Part shown: positions 23,481 to 32,523 of the stretch, piece by piece
How the letters are laid out: every line of letters begins with the position of its first letter
Numbering within the stretch: position 1 is the stretch's first letter
DNA from: Rhipicephalus microplus
Taxonomy: Eukaryota > Arthropoda > Arachnida > Ixodida > Ixodidae
Length of the DNA: 64,000 nt
Assembly (NCBI RefSeq): GCF_043290135.1
Contig: NC_134700.1
Coordinates: forward strand, 156,752,053-156,816,052
Direction: 5' to 3'
The notes under the pieces: model-generated
The model's database searches: none
What the model was told of the DNA's origin: nothing
What the model saw: only the letters and a program-made list of their open reading frames with translations
Made by a program: the position numbers and the translations under genes

Positions 23481-23582
23481 AAGCTACATTTTTTTTAACC
23501 AACTCGCTTATGACAGTAAGCATTCGAAAACTGTGGAGAAAAAGCAGAACAAGATTTGAACACGGCCTGAAATGTTTGATGG

Positions 23583-23775
23583 ATATGTGGGGTTTAACGT
23601 CCCAAAACCGTGTATAATTATGAGAAGCGCCGTAGTGGAGGGCTCCGGGAATTTATACCACCAGGGGCTCTTTAATGTGTACCCAAATCTGAGAACACGG
23701 GCGTATAAAACATTTCCGCCTCCACCGGAATGCAGGCGCCGCCGCCAGGATTTGATTCCGCGACCTGGTAAAAAG
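23583..23775 (-). mobile_element. decayed SINE (Ruka-like)
   Basis: Body on the minus strand from the tail-side motif GGGGTTTAACGTCCCAAAACC (plus-strand reading, 23588-23608) to a remnant B-box (GATTTGATTCCGCGACC). It has many substitutions and no visible TSD: an older copy than the others. Confidence 0.85.
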
Positions 23776-23789
23776 TTAAAGCAGATTGG

Positions 23790-25425
23790 TAACTGTGACA
23801 TAACACCAATGCTACACTCACCAGCATAAAAAATAAAAAAAACCAAGGCCCGCGCGGAATGCGCAGCACTCTCACAATAAAAGCTGGAAGAGCAGCCTTT
23901 AAAAGCCTCTTTGACACTCTTTGGGTACCTGCTGCAAAGAAACCTGCAGGGCCGGTACCCACTACGCCATCAATCATTGTGTAGTAGGCAGGCACTCACT
24001 ATGCCATCTTTTGTCATTCTTCGGAGAAGCGGGGTACCCGTTGCACACTTGCAAGAAATTATGTTAAAATGTGTTAGAGGTACTCCTACAATTAGCCTAT
24101 AGCCGTAATAGGACGTCACTTGAAGCTTGATTTCACAACTGTGCATTCTGTTTACCGGCAGTTCTTTTTGCTCACATTAGTAGAATTTTTTTGCGAGCCT
24201 ACTGTCACCAAATAAAAAATAAAGTTAGATGGAGCACAAATAGTCTACCACATTATCATTTTCAATCAGCGCATACTGAGAATATTCAATGTGGCGTGAA
24301 CATATTTCTGAGTACGGCCCGGGGCACATCACACGGTACAAGCAGGCAGCTAAGATTTGGAGTGTTGCCACTGGAATAAACGAGAATCCGCGTGCGGACG
24401 CATTTGCATAAACCCTTGGACTTGTATGGCCGTGTTTTCTATAGGAAACATCGATAACGGAAACAGGAAACCTAAGCATCCCAGAACGAAAACTGAAAGA
24501 TGATCTGCATCACCCTGTACGCTGGCGGCAAAATATTTCCTTAGGGCCCTAAAACGACGGCACGAAAATTCCATTTTCGAAGAAAAGCATTTTTCTATAG
24601 TAAGAAATGGCTGCGTTTGCACAGCGCAGATTTCAGAAGCACCATGAAGAAAAGACAGACTGGATGTAAAGATATATAGCGTTTCTTAATAACACTGATG
24701 TGATTTTATTTCCTAGCTCATCGCTCAAATTTATGCTTTCCAACGAGCAACTCGGAAGTCGAGCTAGCATCGAATGTAAAATACACGTTTCAAAAAGCTT
24801 CAACTTTTTACGCCCTTTTGTCGAGCAGAGCTTAGGCTTAATTTATATATTTGTCTGAGCGATTGTAGCAACAAAGAGAAATTCTTGTGTCTCAGTCAGA
24901 AAAAAAGTCGCAGCTTTGCCACAGAGGCGAAGCCTTGAATGCGATAGCAACAAATTAGAAGGTCACGTGCAGAATGGAATGCAGATCGAAACGTGTTCCA
25001 CGTTTCTCACGCACAAATGACTGACGCACGAGACGTGCTCACAGGTAAAGATGAATGAAAATAAGCGTCTCAAATGTTACTTCGCAGTGTCTGAAAAGCG
25101 CGCCTTTTTAGCAAGCGGAGGCTGTGCAACCATTGCAGTGACCTTTGTGCCCCCCGTAACTACAACAGAATCGTTCCAGTGAAAGCCTAACACCAGCCAA
25201 GACGTATGATCCTCCCCACCGGGAGATAAAGGCGGGCGAGAATCATCCACTATGTATACACTCCTCTCCGTGGGAGAAAGCACGTGTGAGAGGTGAGAGC
25301 CGTCGCGTGCTCATTGCGCCATCTTGCTGGTAATGCTGAAAACACGATAGCCCCCCCCCCCCCAAGACGCCTGGCAACAGCGATAAGATATAAATAGCTT
25401 GCGGTTTGAACGCTTAAGGAGGTAC
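23790..25425. other. unrecognised, probably old repeats
   Basis: 23925-24080 contains GGTACC-centred repeated phrases (GGGTACCTGCT, CCGGTACCCACT, GGGGTACCCGTT) that look like a decayed dispersed repeat. 24890-24970 (GTCGCAGCTTTGCCACAGAGGCGAAGCC) resembles a common tick dispersed repeat, from memory. No gene could be supported. Confidence 0.35.
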
Positions 25426-25434
25426 CCCTCCCTA

Positions 25435-25500
25435 CTTCAGTGGTTAACGCCTCGCATTCACGACGCGTTGGTCCCACGTTTAATTTCGCGCGCTGGAGTT
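25435..25500 (+). repeat. tRNA-like SINE head
   Basis: A-box-like AGTGGTTAACGCCTCGC and, about 30 bases later, a B-box-like CACGTTTAATTTCGC followed by GCGCTGGAG. Spacing fits a tRNA-derived Pol III promoter. Too decayed to be a functional tRNA. Confidence 0.4.
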
Positions 25501-26184
25501 TTTTAAAGACGTTCTCGGGGACTTTCGGCACAAATATTTTGGTCTGTCTGTTTTTCCCATCTTCACGGCACCGGGTACTTGAAACGGCCGACCCCATTCG
25601 CAGAGCCCCCCAAGGCTGCTCAAGATTTAGTGTTCTTACTTGTGCAATTGTCAATTACTAAGCAATTATTGCGCAAATCTGGGGCACCATGACAACACAT
25701 ATATATTTTGCATGTGCATCTTTTACTTGAAAATGCATACATAAGTAATATTAAGGACCGTAGTGCTTATCACGCTGCACTTACCTTGGAACGCTTGCTC
25801 GAAAAGGTGAGCGTTTTACACGCTTTGCTAAAACGCGATTGTGGTTACACCTACCCGTCGCCTTGCGTTCCTCAATTTATCACCTCTGAGATGGGCGTGC
25901 ACACCCGTATCAGAGCCATGCGCTTCGTTTTGCAAGAAGGCGGCCTGGTGGCGCTCATGTCTTCCGTGTGACGTGACTTGATGCTCTCGTTCGCCTCCGC
26001 TGCATGTTCGAGGCACTGTAACGCAGCGCCTCCGAAATACCATTTACCAATTTTCTTGCGCAGAACATCAAATTAATTGTTCACTCTTTCCACACACAAG
26101 ACTATCGTCTTTCGACGACATTTGCAGATTACATGCAGATGCGGGGCCAATTTTTTCCTTGACTATTCTGATTCTTGCATTTTC
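25501..26184. other. no gene recognised
   Basis: The ORF at 25708-25971 has no motif and overlaps another on the opposite strand. Confidence 0.45.
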
Positions 26185-26185
26185 A

Positions 26186-26189
26186 CACG

Positions 26190-26264
<75 letters not shown>
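26186..26264. repeat. composite (CA)n(TA)n microsatellite
   Basis: CA units followed by TA units, the same order as at 13216-13314. A GCATATAT variant closes the tract. Confidence 0.94.
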
Positions 26265-26265
<1 letters not shown>

Positions 26266-26274
26266 TATATGCAT

Positions 26275-26470
26275 ATATGGTGCATGACATCACCGCCCAC
26301 GTCGGCGCCGACGCCGGTGGCGAAATCAAGGCGAGAGTCTCCAAATGATTGCTATTGCAATAAAAGGTCAAATGTTTCTGAGCCTCTCGTGGCACAGAGA
26401 TGTTGAGATGAAGTAAAACGTGTTGTTTGTAATATCACCTTCAGAGGCCTTCGTGCTGCAGGAAAACTTG
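26275..26470. repeat. probable dispersed repeat with GC palindrome
   Basis: Includes the perfect 14-bp palindrome CGTCGGCGCCGACG (26300-26313), followed by GGCGAAATCAAGGCGAGAGTC and GATTGCTATTGCAATAAAA. It resembles a common tick repeat as remembered. No copy elsewhere in this window is clear enough to prove it. Confidence 0.35.
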
Positions 26471-26605
26471 GTGAGAGCTTTGCAAAAAAGGTAAATTGTT
26501 TAGAGACAAGGCGCGGTAGTGTTTTGACCGATCGTAGCAGAAATAAAACAAGCTTGAACTAAGGTCATGAAGCATGGAAACATTGGCAAGTTCGCAGGAC
26601 ATAAT

Positions 26606-26810
26606 TGAATATATGAACAGCGCAACCTAAAAGTAGTTACAGCGTAGCAATAGACAAGGGAGCAATAAACAAGGACAATACAGGGAGCAATAAACAAGGA
26701 CAGAAAAGAGTGCAGAATAAAGAACAGAAAAGAGCGATACAGAAAAGAGCATTTTATTGCTTCTGTAGTTACACTGTAGCTACTTCTAGGTTGCGTTGTT
26801 TGTATATTCA
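26606..26810. mobile_element. small foldback/MITE-like element
   Basis: The 41-bp inverted ends, 26606-26646 and 26770-26810, match at 35 of 41 positions, and all six differences are transitions. The interior includes a tandem repeat of AGCAATAAACAAGGACA. There is no coding capacity. It could be a MITE or the remnant of a foldback element. No TSD was established. Confidence 0.6.
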
Positions 26811-27361
26811 TCTAAGGTATTTCTCTATAGCACTCACAGAATTTGAGGGGGTACTGCAAGAGCACAGGTACTGTGTTACTCTCCCTAGAGTTCTTTAACT
26901 CCGTGGGGTACAGTAGGGCAGAGTTGGCCGCAGAACATACTCTTTCGTTGAATGAAGAGTAAAAGGGGCTGTGAACTCTCTGCTACTCAAAAGGAATTCC
27001 CAATCTATGCAACTCTAGTGCCGATGTGGCGTGAAGGGGATCTGGTACTTCGTCCTAGCGCTTGTATGTTATTACCGACGCTGCAAAGCAACAAAACTGC
27101 CTCGTAGCCTTACGCAACTGAGCGTAGACGCCCCATATGTAAGTTTAATGAGCTAAGTAATAGGATAACTTCCAGTGATAGCTAGAGCATGCTTGTTTGA
27201 TCATGAACGTTTAGTTCCCAAAATGCGACTACCAACAACTTCGAAGCAAGAAACAGCGGCAACATCTAAAGTGTCACCGAAAATTCGTTTACCACACAAA
27301 CAAATTGATACGTGGGTAAGGTAAAATGTATTGAAATAAAGTAAAAAAAGATGAAAAACAA
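26811..27361. other. no gene recognised
   Basis: AT-rich, no supportable feature. Confidence 0.5.
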
Positions 27362-27440
27362 AACCTTCTACAGCGGGTTTGAACTCGCCACCTACTTATG
27401 ACGAGGTGGGTACTTCACCAGTACGCCACGTTGTGCCACA
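27362..27440 (-). repeat. tRNA-like sequence (SINE head)
   Basis: On the minus strand, TGGCGTACTGGTGAAGTACC (A-box side) and GAGTTCAAACCC (B-box) have tRNA-like spacing. An anticodon-like stem CACCT/AGGTG encloses a loop that is too long. It is more likely a tRNA-derived repeat than a working tRNA gene. Confidence 0.45.
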
Positions 27441-27664
27441 CTCACTGTGTGGTAAAAAAACTGGTTAAAAGAAAACACGCCGTTCCGCTTCACGGGTCGT
27501 ATGTGTATAGCTTGAACATATACGTGATTTTAGTTTTTTTAGTAAAGCTCCCGTCTTCATGAAACGGGAACTACTGGCACCCACGCATTACATGCCACTA
27601 ATGCCAAGACGCCAAGTTTCTTTCAGAATTCACAACTTAGAAACGAAAATATAAAAAAAAGCAT
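27441..27664. other. no gene recognised
   Basis: Spacer before the minisatellite-bearing element. Confidence 0.5.
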
Positions 27665-28676
27665 TGGCAGCATGTTCACCGAGTGAATTATGGAGTGGGG
27701 CGAAGCATTCGTCCTTCCATTCGTTCTTGCTTCCGTCCGTCCATGCGTCCGTCTGTGTGACCGTCCATGCGTCTGTCCGCCCGTCCGTGCGTGCGTCTGT
27801 TCGTGCATCCGTCCCGGCGTTCGTCGATGCATCCGCCCCTGCGTCCGTTCATGCGTCCATCCATGCATCTGTCTGTGTGTCCGTACGTTCATCTATTGAA
27901 CACTCCAAGTACCACCATCTCGCATCTTTTCATCATATATTCCCCATATAGAAGCACCGCCATCCAGCGGACATTCCAAGGACTAAACGAGAGGTGGCAC
28001 ACGCACACTTTCTTACGGCTTGCGCTTCGGGTCCACTTCCCACCTTTAACCACCTCGAGTTCATCGTATATACTAGCTCACTGTATTTATGGCACTGCGG
28101 CTGAACGCTCGCTAAACCTTTCGAAAACCAAGGAGGTTACGCCCAGCGAGTATGACGTAGCAAACTTTTTCAGTCAGATAGTGCTCAATGTACATGCCAA
28201 TGGCTGCTAATGGGAAATGAGAGGCGGAGAATTCGGCTTTTACTTTCTTACGGCTTGCGCTTCGTATCTACTTCCCATTTTTAACCACCTCGAGTTCATT
28301 CATGGTATATACTAGTTCATTGTATTTGTGGCACTGCGGCTCAACGCTCGCTAAACCTTTCTAAAACTAAGGAGGTTACACCCAGCGAGTATAACGTAGC
28401 AACCCTTTCTTGTCAGATAGTACTCAATGTACTAGCCAATGGCTGCTAATGGGGATCGCACCGTCCGCGCTCACTAAAAGCCGAATGCCCCTGTCTCTCA
28501 TTTCCCCTTAGCAGCCATTGGCAAGTACATTGAGCACTATTTTTATTGTTCAACAACGCACAGAAGAAATCTCTCACTGGCACCACTTTGGAGGTCAAAA
28601 TGTTATACTCGTTACATACTACAACGGCTACGCGGGACGAACGGGTGCCACTATATGGAGTTTCGCCCCTATAAAA
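27665..28676 (+). mobile_element. non-autonomous minisatellite element, copy 1
   Basis: Starts with TGGCAGCATGTTCACCGAG and a GGGGCGAAGC motif. It then has about 180 bp of 4-bp-period (TCCG/TCCA) minisatellite (27715-27895) and a conserved body (CTATTGAACACTCCAAGTACC onward). It ends with TTTCGCCCCT, the inverse of the GGGGCGAAGC motif. An internal stretch is duplicated (about 28010-28210 and 28240-28440). An inverted pair around CAATGGCTGCTAATGGGG flanks 28455-28510. Copies 2 (31086-32061) and 3 (55149-55909) share the whole structure. No protein is encoded. Short inverted ends suggest a DNA-transposon derivative, but the class is not proven. Confidence 0.75.
27715..27895. repeat. 4-bp-period minisatellite inside element copy 1
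   Basis: Degenerate repeats of TCCG/TCCA/TGCG tetramers (CGTCCATGCGTCCGTC type). Tract sequence and apparent length differ between the three element copies. Confidence 0.9.
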
Positions 28677-29820
28677 TTATCGAGGACCTGGGGCAGATCA
28701 TTTACTGCCGAAGGCAATAACCGTTACTCACTCTTTCTGCTCGTTGACGTGCGCCGAAGTTTTATATTGATTGTAATGCTCGATACGAACACGCGTAATT
28801 GATTGAATGAGGTGTATTTTCGTGCGCAAGCGACGATATGCTACGGCACAGCAGCCGTGTTAGAGTGTGCTTATTTGTATGTGTAAACCGATAGCTGGAA
28901 GCATACATAGCCGATAGCTCAAAACCGAACCCCCTGTGCACGAAAGTGTCGCATCGTGTTACGCATCGAACGACAAGCCTGTGTTTGCACGCATGATTCA
29001 GCGAAGTGCCGACGAGTGCGCCCGGCGGCTGTCGGTGGTGGCCCGTGTGCGCTGCGCCGCAGGCTGAAAACGCGTCGCATCGATGCTCATCGCTCTTTGT
29101 GTGCACACCGTACGCAAGAAACAATGGTTCATTCTAGTTGACCGATGGCAAGGGTCTACTGTACAGTTATTCTTACTCCTCGCCATAGCATATTAATAAA
29201 ACCAGAAACGCTGATGGCATGTACACATGACGGACTCGGCCGGTAAGCTAGGCCTACTATCGCAGGGAGCTGTACTCGTACGGGCCACTCTTATACATGG
29301 ACCGATCTCGCCGCAGGTTGCTCGAGAAGGTTGATGCTTGGGCAATCCGCAAGCCTCTCATTGTTGTATTGAAGTGTAGACGAGGTAAGCAAAACTATAA
29401 GGAATTGCCAGAGATGCGTTTGAGATGTCGTTTTGCCGACCAGCGTTGTTTTTCTGGCATACTAGAACACACCGAGGCATTGAAAGTCGGATCAAACGAT
29501 GGATCGTGAAGTTCGTAGATTATTTTTCGACCAGCACTGCTGACAGATCATCCCAACTGTGTTTGTAAGTGCCTAGTACAACTCTCAGGCTGGGGCACAA
29601 GTGGCTTCACCGCATTGAGCCGATATGACAGAATACCAGCTGATAATTGGAACTTAGTATTGAAAACGGCGTTATATGTCATGTAGTTTTACACTAAAAG
29701 GTCGACGCGCCTACAAAAAATACCTAACGATAAATATATAGTTACACATATGCTAGATGTATATTTGTTCTCCAGAACGCGTAATAGAAGTGTAGCGCCA
29801 TTCGCACTAGAAGGGGGCTA
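28677..29820. other. no gene recognised
   Basis: Spacer between the inward-facing element copy and the CCHC ORF. The short ORFs here overlap on both strands without motifs. Confidence 0.45.
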
Positions 29821-29832
29821 GATATCATGAGC

Positions 29833-29840
29833 ATAAATAC
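29833..29840 (+). promoter_or_regulatory. TATA-like box upstream of the CCHC ORF
   Basis: CATAAATAC lies about 70 bp upstream of the ATG at 29903. It is a plausible Pol II TATA box, with no strong initiator match confirmed. Confidence 0.35.
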
Positions 29841-29902
29841 CGGTTGCTATGTGAATAGTTGTCGTAGCGCGAGAAGCATTCTTTCGCCGGCACTCGCACG
29901 CG

Positions 29903-30673
29903 TTGAACGCAGGAATCATGGGCTCCCGTGGAGCGGCAAAGGCAGTCCTTGGTGGCCGCGGAAACAGGATTACAGACAAAAGTGACAAGGATTTCGAGAT
30001 CATCTTGCCGAATCTGCCAACAGGACGTATTGTTTTGAACACATTGCTTTTGCACGGTGATATTCGAGTGAGGCCTTTCAAGGTCGAAGATTTCCGAGAT
30101 GCCCTGGACAAGGAACGACTGCTTCCCGACGTAATTGCATTGGGCGCCTACCAGATCAACCATGTGTGGGCCGTCACCTTTAACAGCCAGGAGGCGACGA
30201 ATAGGTTGACTGAACTGAAAGAACTCCAGGTCAAGGGACGCCGCTGCCTCGTTATCGACCCTCAGGAGCAGAAGGTGAGGCTGCGGCTTCACTGGCTGTT
30301 ACACGGCGTTTCGGACGAAGATGTCCGCACGGCGTTGACAGCGTTCGGGAAAGTTACAGAAGTGACCCGGGAACGCTGGCGCGTGGAAGGAGTAAATGAG
30401 AAGAATTCGACGACCCGCACTGTTTTCATTAAGCTGAAAAGCGGTATGAAAGTTGAGGACCTGCCTCATCAGATACGAGTCGCCGGTGAATTAGCCTTAG
30501 TGGTAGCCCCAGGTCGGCCTATGCAATGCCTGCGTTGCAGCGAAACAGACGTTGTGCGTCGCGAGTGTAAGGTGCCTCAGTGCTCTCGCTGCCGGCGTTT
30601 CGGGCATAGGAACGCGGAATGCGTCCGTTCGTACGCCGCAGTGACCGCCGCAGCGGAGGCCGAAGATGCATAG
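29903..30673 (+). CDS. retroelement ORF1-like CCHC protein, 256 aa
   Basis: One uninterrupted ORF of 256 codons. Residues about 25-130 form an alpha/beta, RRM-like region (VIALGAYQINHVWAVTFNS). A second such segment lies near 130-190 (LLHGVSDEDVRTALTAFG). Residues about 205-240 hold two zinc knuckles. The first reads CLRCSETDVVRREC, with Val in place of the expected His; the second, CSRCRRFGHRNAEC, is intact (C-x2-C-x4-H-x4-C). Such two-knuckle proteins are nucleic-acid chaperones encoded by LINE ORF1 or gag. From memory it resembles the N-terminal part of Tx1-like LINE ORF1 in ticks. No RT follows, so it is either an isolated ORF1 fragment or a co-opted gene. Inverted element copies flank it on both sides. 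Confidence 0.7.
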   Translation: MNAGIMGSRGAAKAVLGGRGNRITDKSDKDFEIILPNLPTGRIVLNTLLLHGDIRVRPFKVEDFRDALDKERLLPDVIALGAYQINHVWAVTFNSQEATNRLTELKELQVKGRRCLVIDPQEQKVRLRLHWLLHGVSDEDVRTALTAFGKVTEVTRERWRVEGVNEKNSTTRTVFIKLKSGMKVEDLPHQIRVAGELALVVAPGRPMQCLRCSETDVVRRECKVPQCSRCRRFGHRNAECVRSYAAVTAAAEAEDA

Positions 30674-31085
30674 AGAAAGAAGACAAGAGAGGACACTCCG
30701 CGAAACCTGGCCTCAGGAAGTGCGTCACGATTACGTAACCAACTAGTGCTCTCATCAAACGTCAGAGGGCGCAAGCGCAAAAAAACAGTTATAATCAATG
30801 CAACAGAATTGTTTTCACAAAATAATAATTATACACCCAAATTAGGTATGTTCTTTATACATAAAAACAATTAATTCAACACACCTTACGCGATTATTTT
30901 TTTCCAGTCGTACTGTCATAAACACCATCTACCCAGCGACAAGCCCATGCATTACTGACAGCGAGAAGCTTTCGTCGCTTTCGTCAATGTCGGCTGCGTC
31001 GGCGTTTTCAAGCGTGAGATGGCAGGTGAGGCACGTTTTCAAGCGAAGCTTGTTGAATGATATGTTGTTGGTCTTGTTCGGTCAT
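30674..31085. other. no gene recognised
   Basis: Spacer downstream of the CCHC ORF. No clear polyadenylation signal is placed. Confidence 0.45.
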
Positions 31086-32061
31086 TTTTAGGGGCGAAGC
31101 TCCTTATGGCGTGGCTTGGGCGTCCCTCGTATGTGACCACCAGTGGCACATACCCGAAATAGGTATAACACTTGACCTCCAAGGTGGTGCCAGTGAGAGA
31201 TTTCTTCTGTGCGCTGTTTAACAATAAAAAATAGTGCTCAATGTACATGCCAATGTCTGCTAATGGGGAATGAGAGACATGAACATTCGGCTTTTAGTCA
31301 ACGCGCACGCTGCGATCCCCATTAGCAGCCATTGGCATGTACATTGAGCACTATCGGACAAGAAAGGGATGCTACATTATACTCGCTGGGTGTAACCTCC
31401 TTAGCTTTAGAAAGGTTTAGCGAGCGTTGAGCCGCAGTGCCATGAATACAATGAACTTGTATATACTATGATTGAACTCAAGGTGGTTAAAAATGAGAAG
31501 TAGATACGAAGCGCAAGCCGTAAGAAAGTTAAAGCCGAATTCTTCTGTCTCTCATTTCTCATTAGCAGCCATTGGCATGTAAATTGAGCCCTATCTGACA
31601 GGGAAAGGTTGCTACGTTATACTCGCTGGGCGTAACCTCCTTGGTTTTCGAAAGGTTTAGCGAGCGTTTGGTCGCAGTGCCATGAATACAGTGAACTAGA
31701 ATATACCATGAACTCGAGGTGGTTAAAGGTGGGAAGTGGACCCAAAGCGCAGGCCATAAGAAAGTGTGCGTGTGCCACCTCTCGTTTAGTCCTTGGAATG
31801 TCCGCTGGATGGCGGTGCTTCTATATGGGGAATATATGATAAAAAGATGCGAGATGGTGGGACTTGGAGTGTTGAATAGATGAACGAACGGACACACAAA
31901 CAGATGCATGGATGGACGCATGAACGAATGCAGGGGCGGATGCACGAAAGAACGCAGGGACGGGCACACAAACAGACGCATGGACGGTCACACAGACGGA
32001 CGCATGGACGGACGAATGCTTCGCCCCACTCTCCATCATTCACTCCGTGGATATGCTGCCA
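31086..32061 (-). mobile_element. non-autonomous minisatellite element, copy 2
   Basis: The same element as copy 1 in opposite orientation. Its start (GGCAGCATATCCACGGAGTG on the minus strand) is at 32061 and its end (AGGGGCGAAGCTCC on the plus strand) at 31090. The minisatellite lies at 31880-32025. A near-perfect internal inverted repeat has arms 31231-31269 and 31316-31354 (38 of 39 positions match). Both copies have their tail ends facing the CCHC ORF. Confidence 0.78.
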
Positions 32062-32453
32062 TTTTTTTCAGAAAACGGTTACACCTGTGCGAATAAGATA
32101 CCATGCAACAAACATAGAAAGATGCACACACACACACGTTGCGCTTCGTGTGTGCGAGTTTGTTTCTTACGTGGCGTCTCATTCACGCAGTTGTAACCTT
32201 TTTCTGAAGCTTGTAAGGACTTGGAGGTTCGCTAAAAAGAAAGTTTGGGGCTCTATGCGGCGGCTAGACGGGAACATTGTGCAACGTATGCAGTACAGCA
32301 AAGGTGGCACGGCGTCAAGCCGAGGCGACGCGTGCTTCGTCTGCCACGGACGCGAGCGTCTGTGCGCTGAGCATAGCTGGGCAGCTAGGTCATAGGCTCG
32401 GTGCAAAATATTGAGAAGCGTTCGCTGGGCCTCGCATGCTTCACGACGCGTTT
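32062..32453. other. no gene recognised
   Basis: GC-richer sequence leading to the LINE insertion point. It would be contiguous with 38370 onward in the pre-insertion state. Confidence 0.45.
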
Positions 32454-32523
32454 CCCTATGGCTTGGAAGAAGAAGAAGAATAACTTTATTTATGAAGTCC
32501 AGCGAAGTTGATTTGGGGCGGGC

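Noticed and set aside
24890..25340. Host gene promoter or exon near the GGCGAAGCC motif
   Set aside because: The short ORFs here lack motifs, and the sequence resembles dispersed tick repeats from memory.
27362..27440. Functional tRNA gene
   Set aside because: A- and B-boxes are present but the anticodon loop is too long and the acceptor stem does not pair convincingly; kept as a tRNA-like repeat.
27664..28210. Several overlapping ORFs in all frames over the minisatellite, resembling Cys/Val/Arg repeat proteins
   Set aside because: A 4-bp period without stops opens every frame; there is no codon constraint between the three copies.
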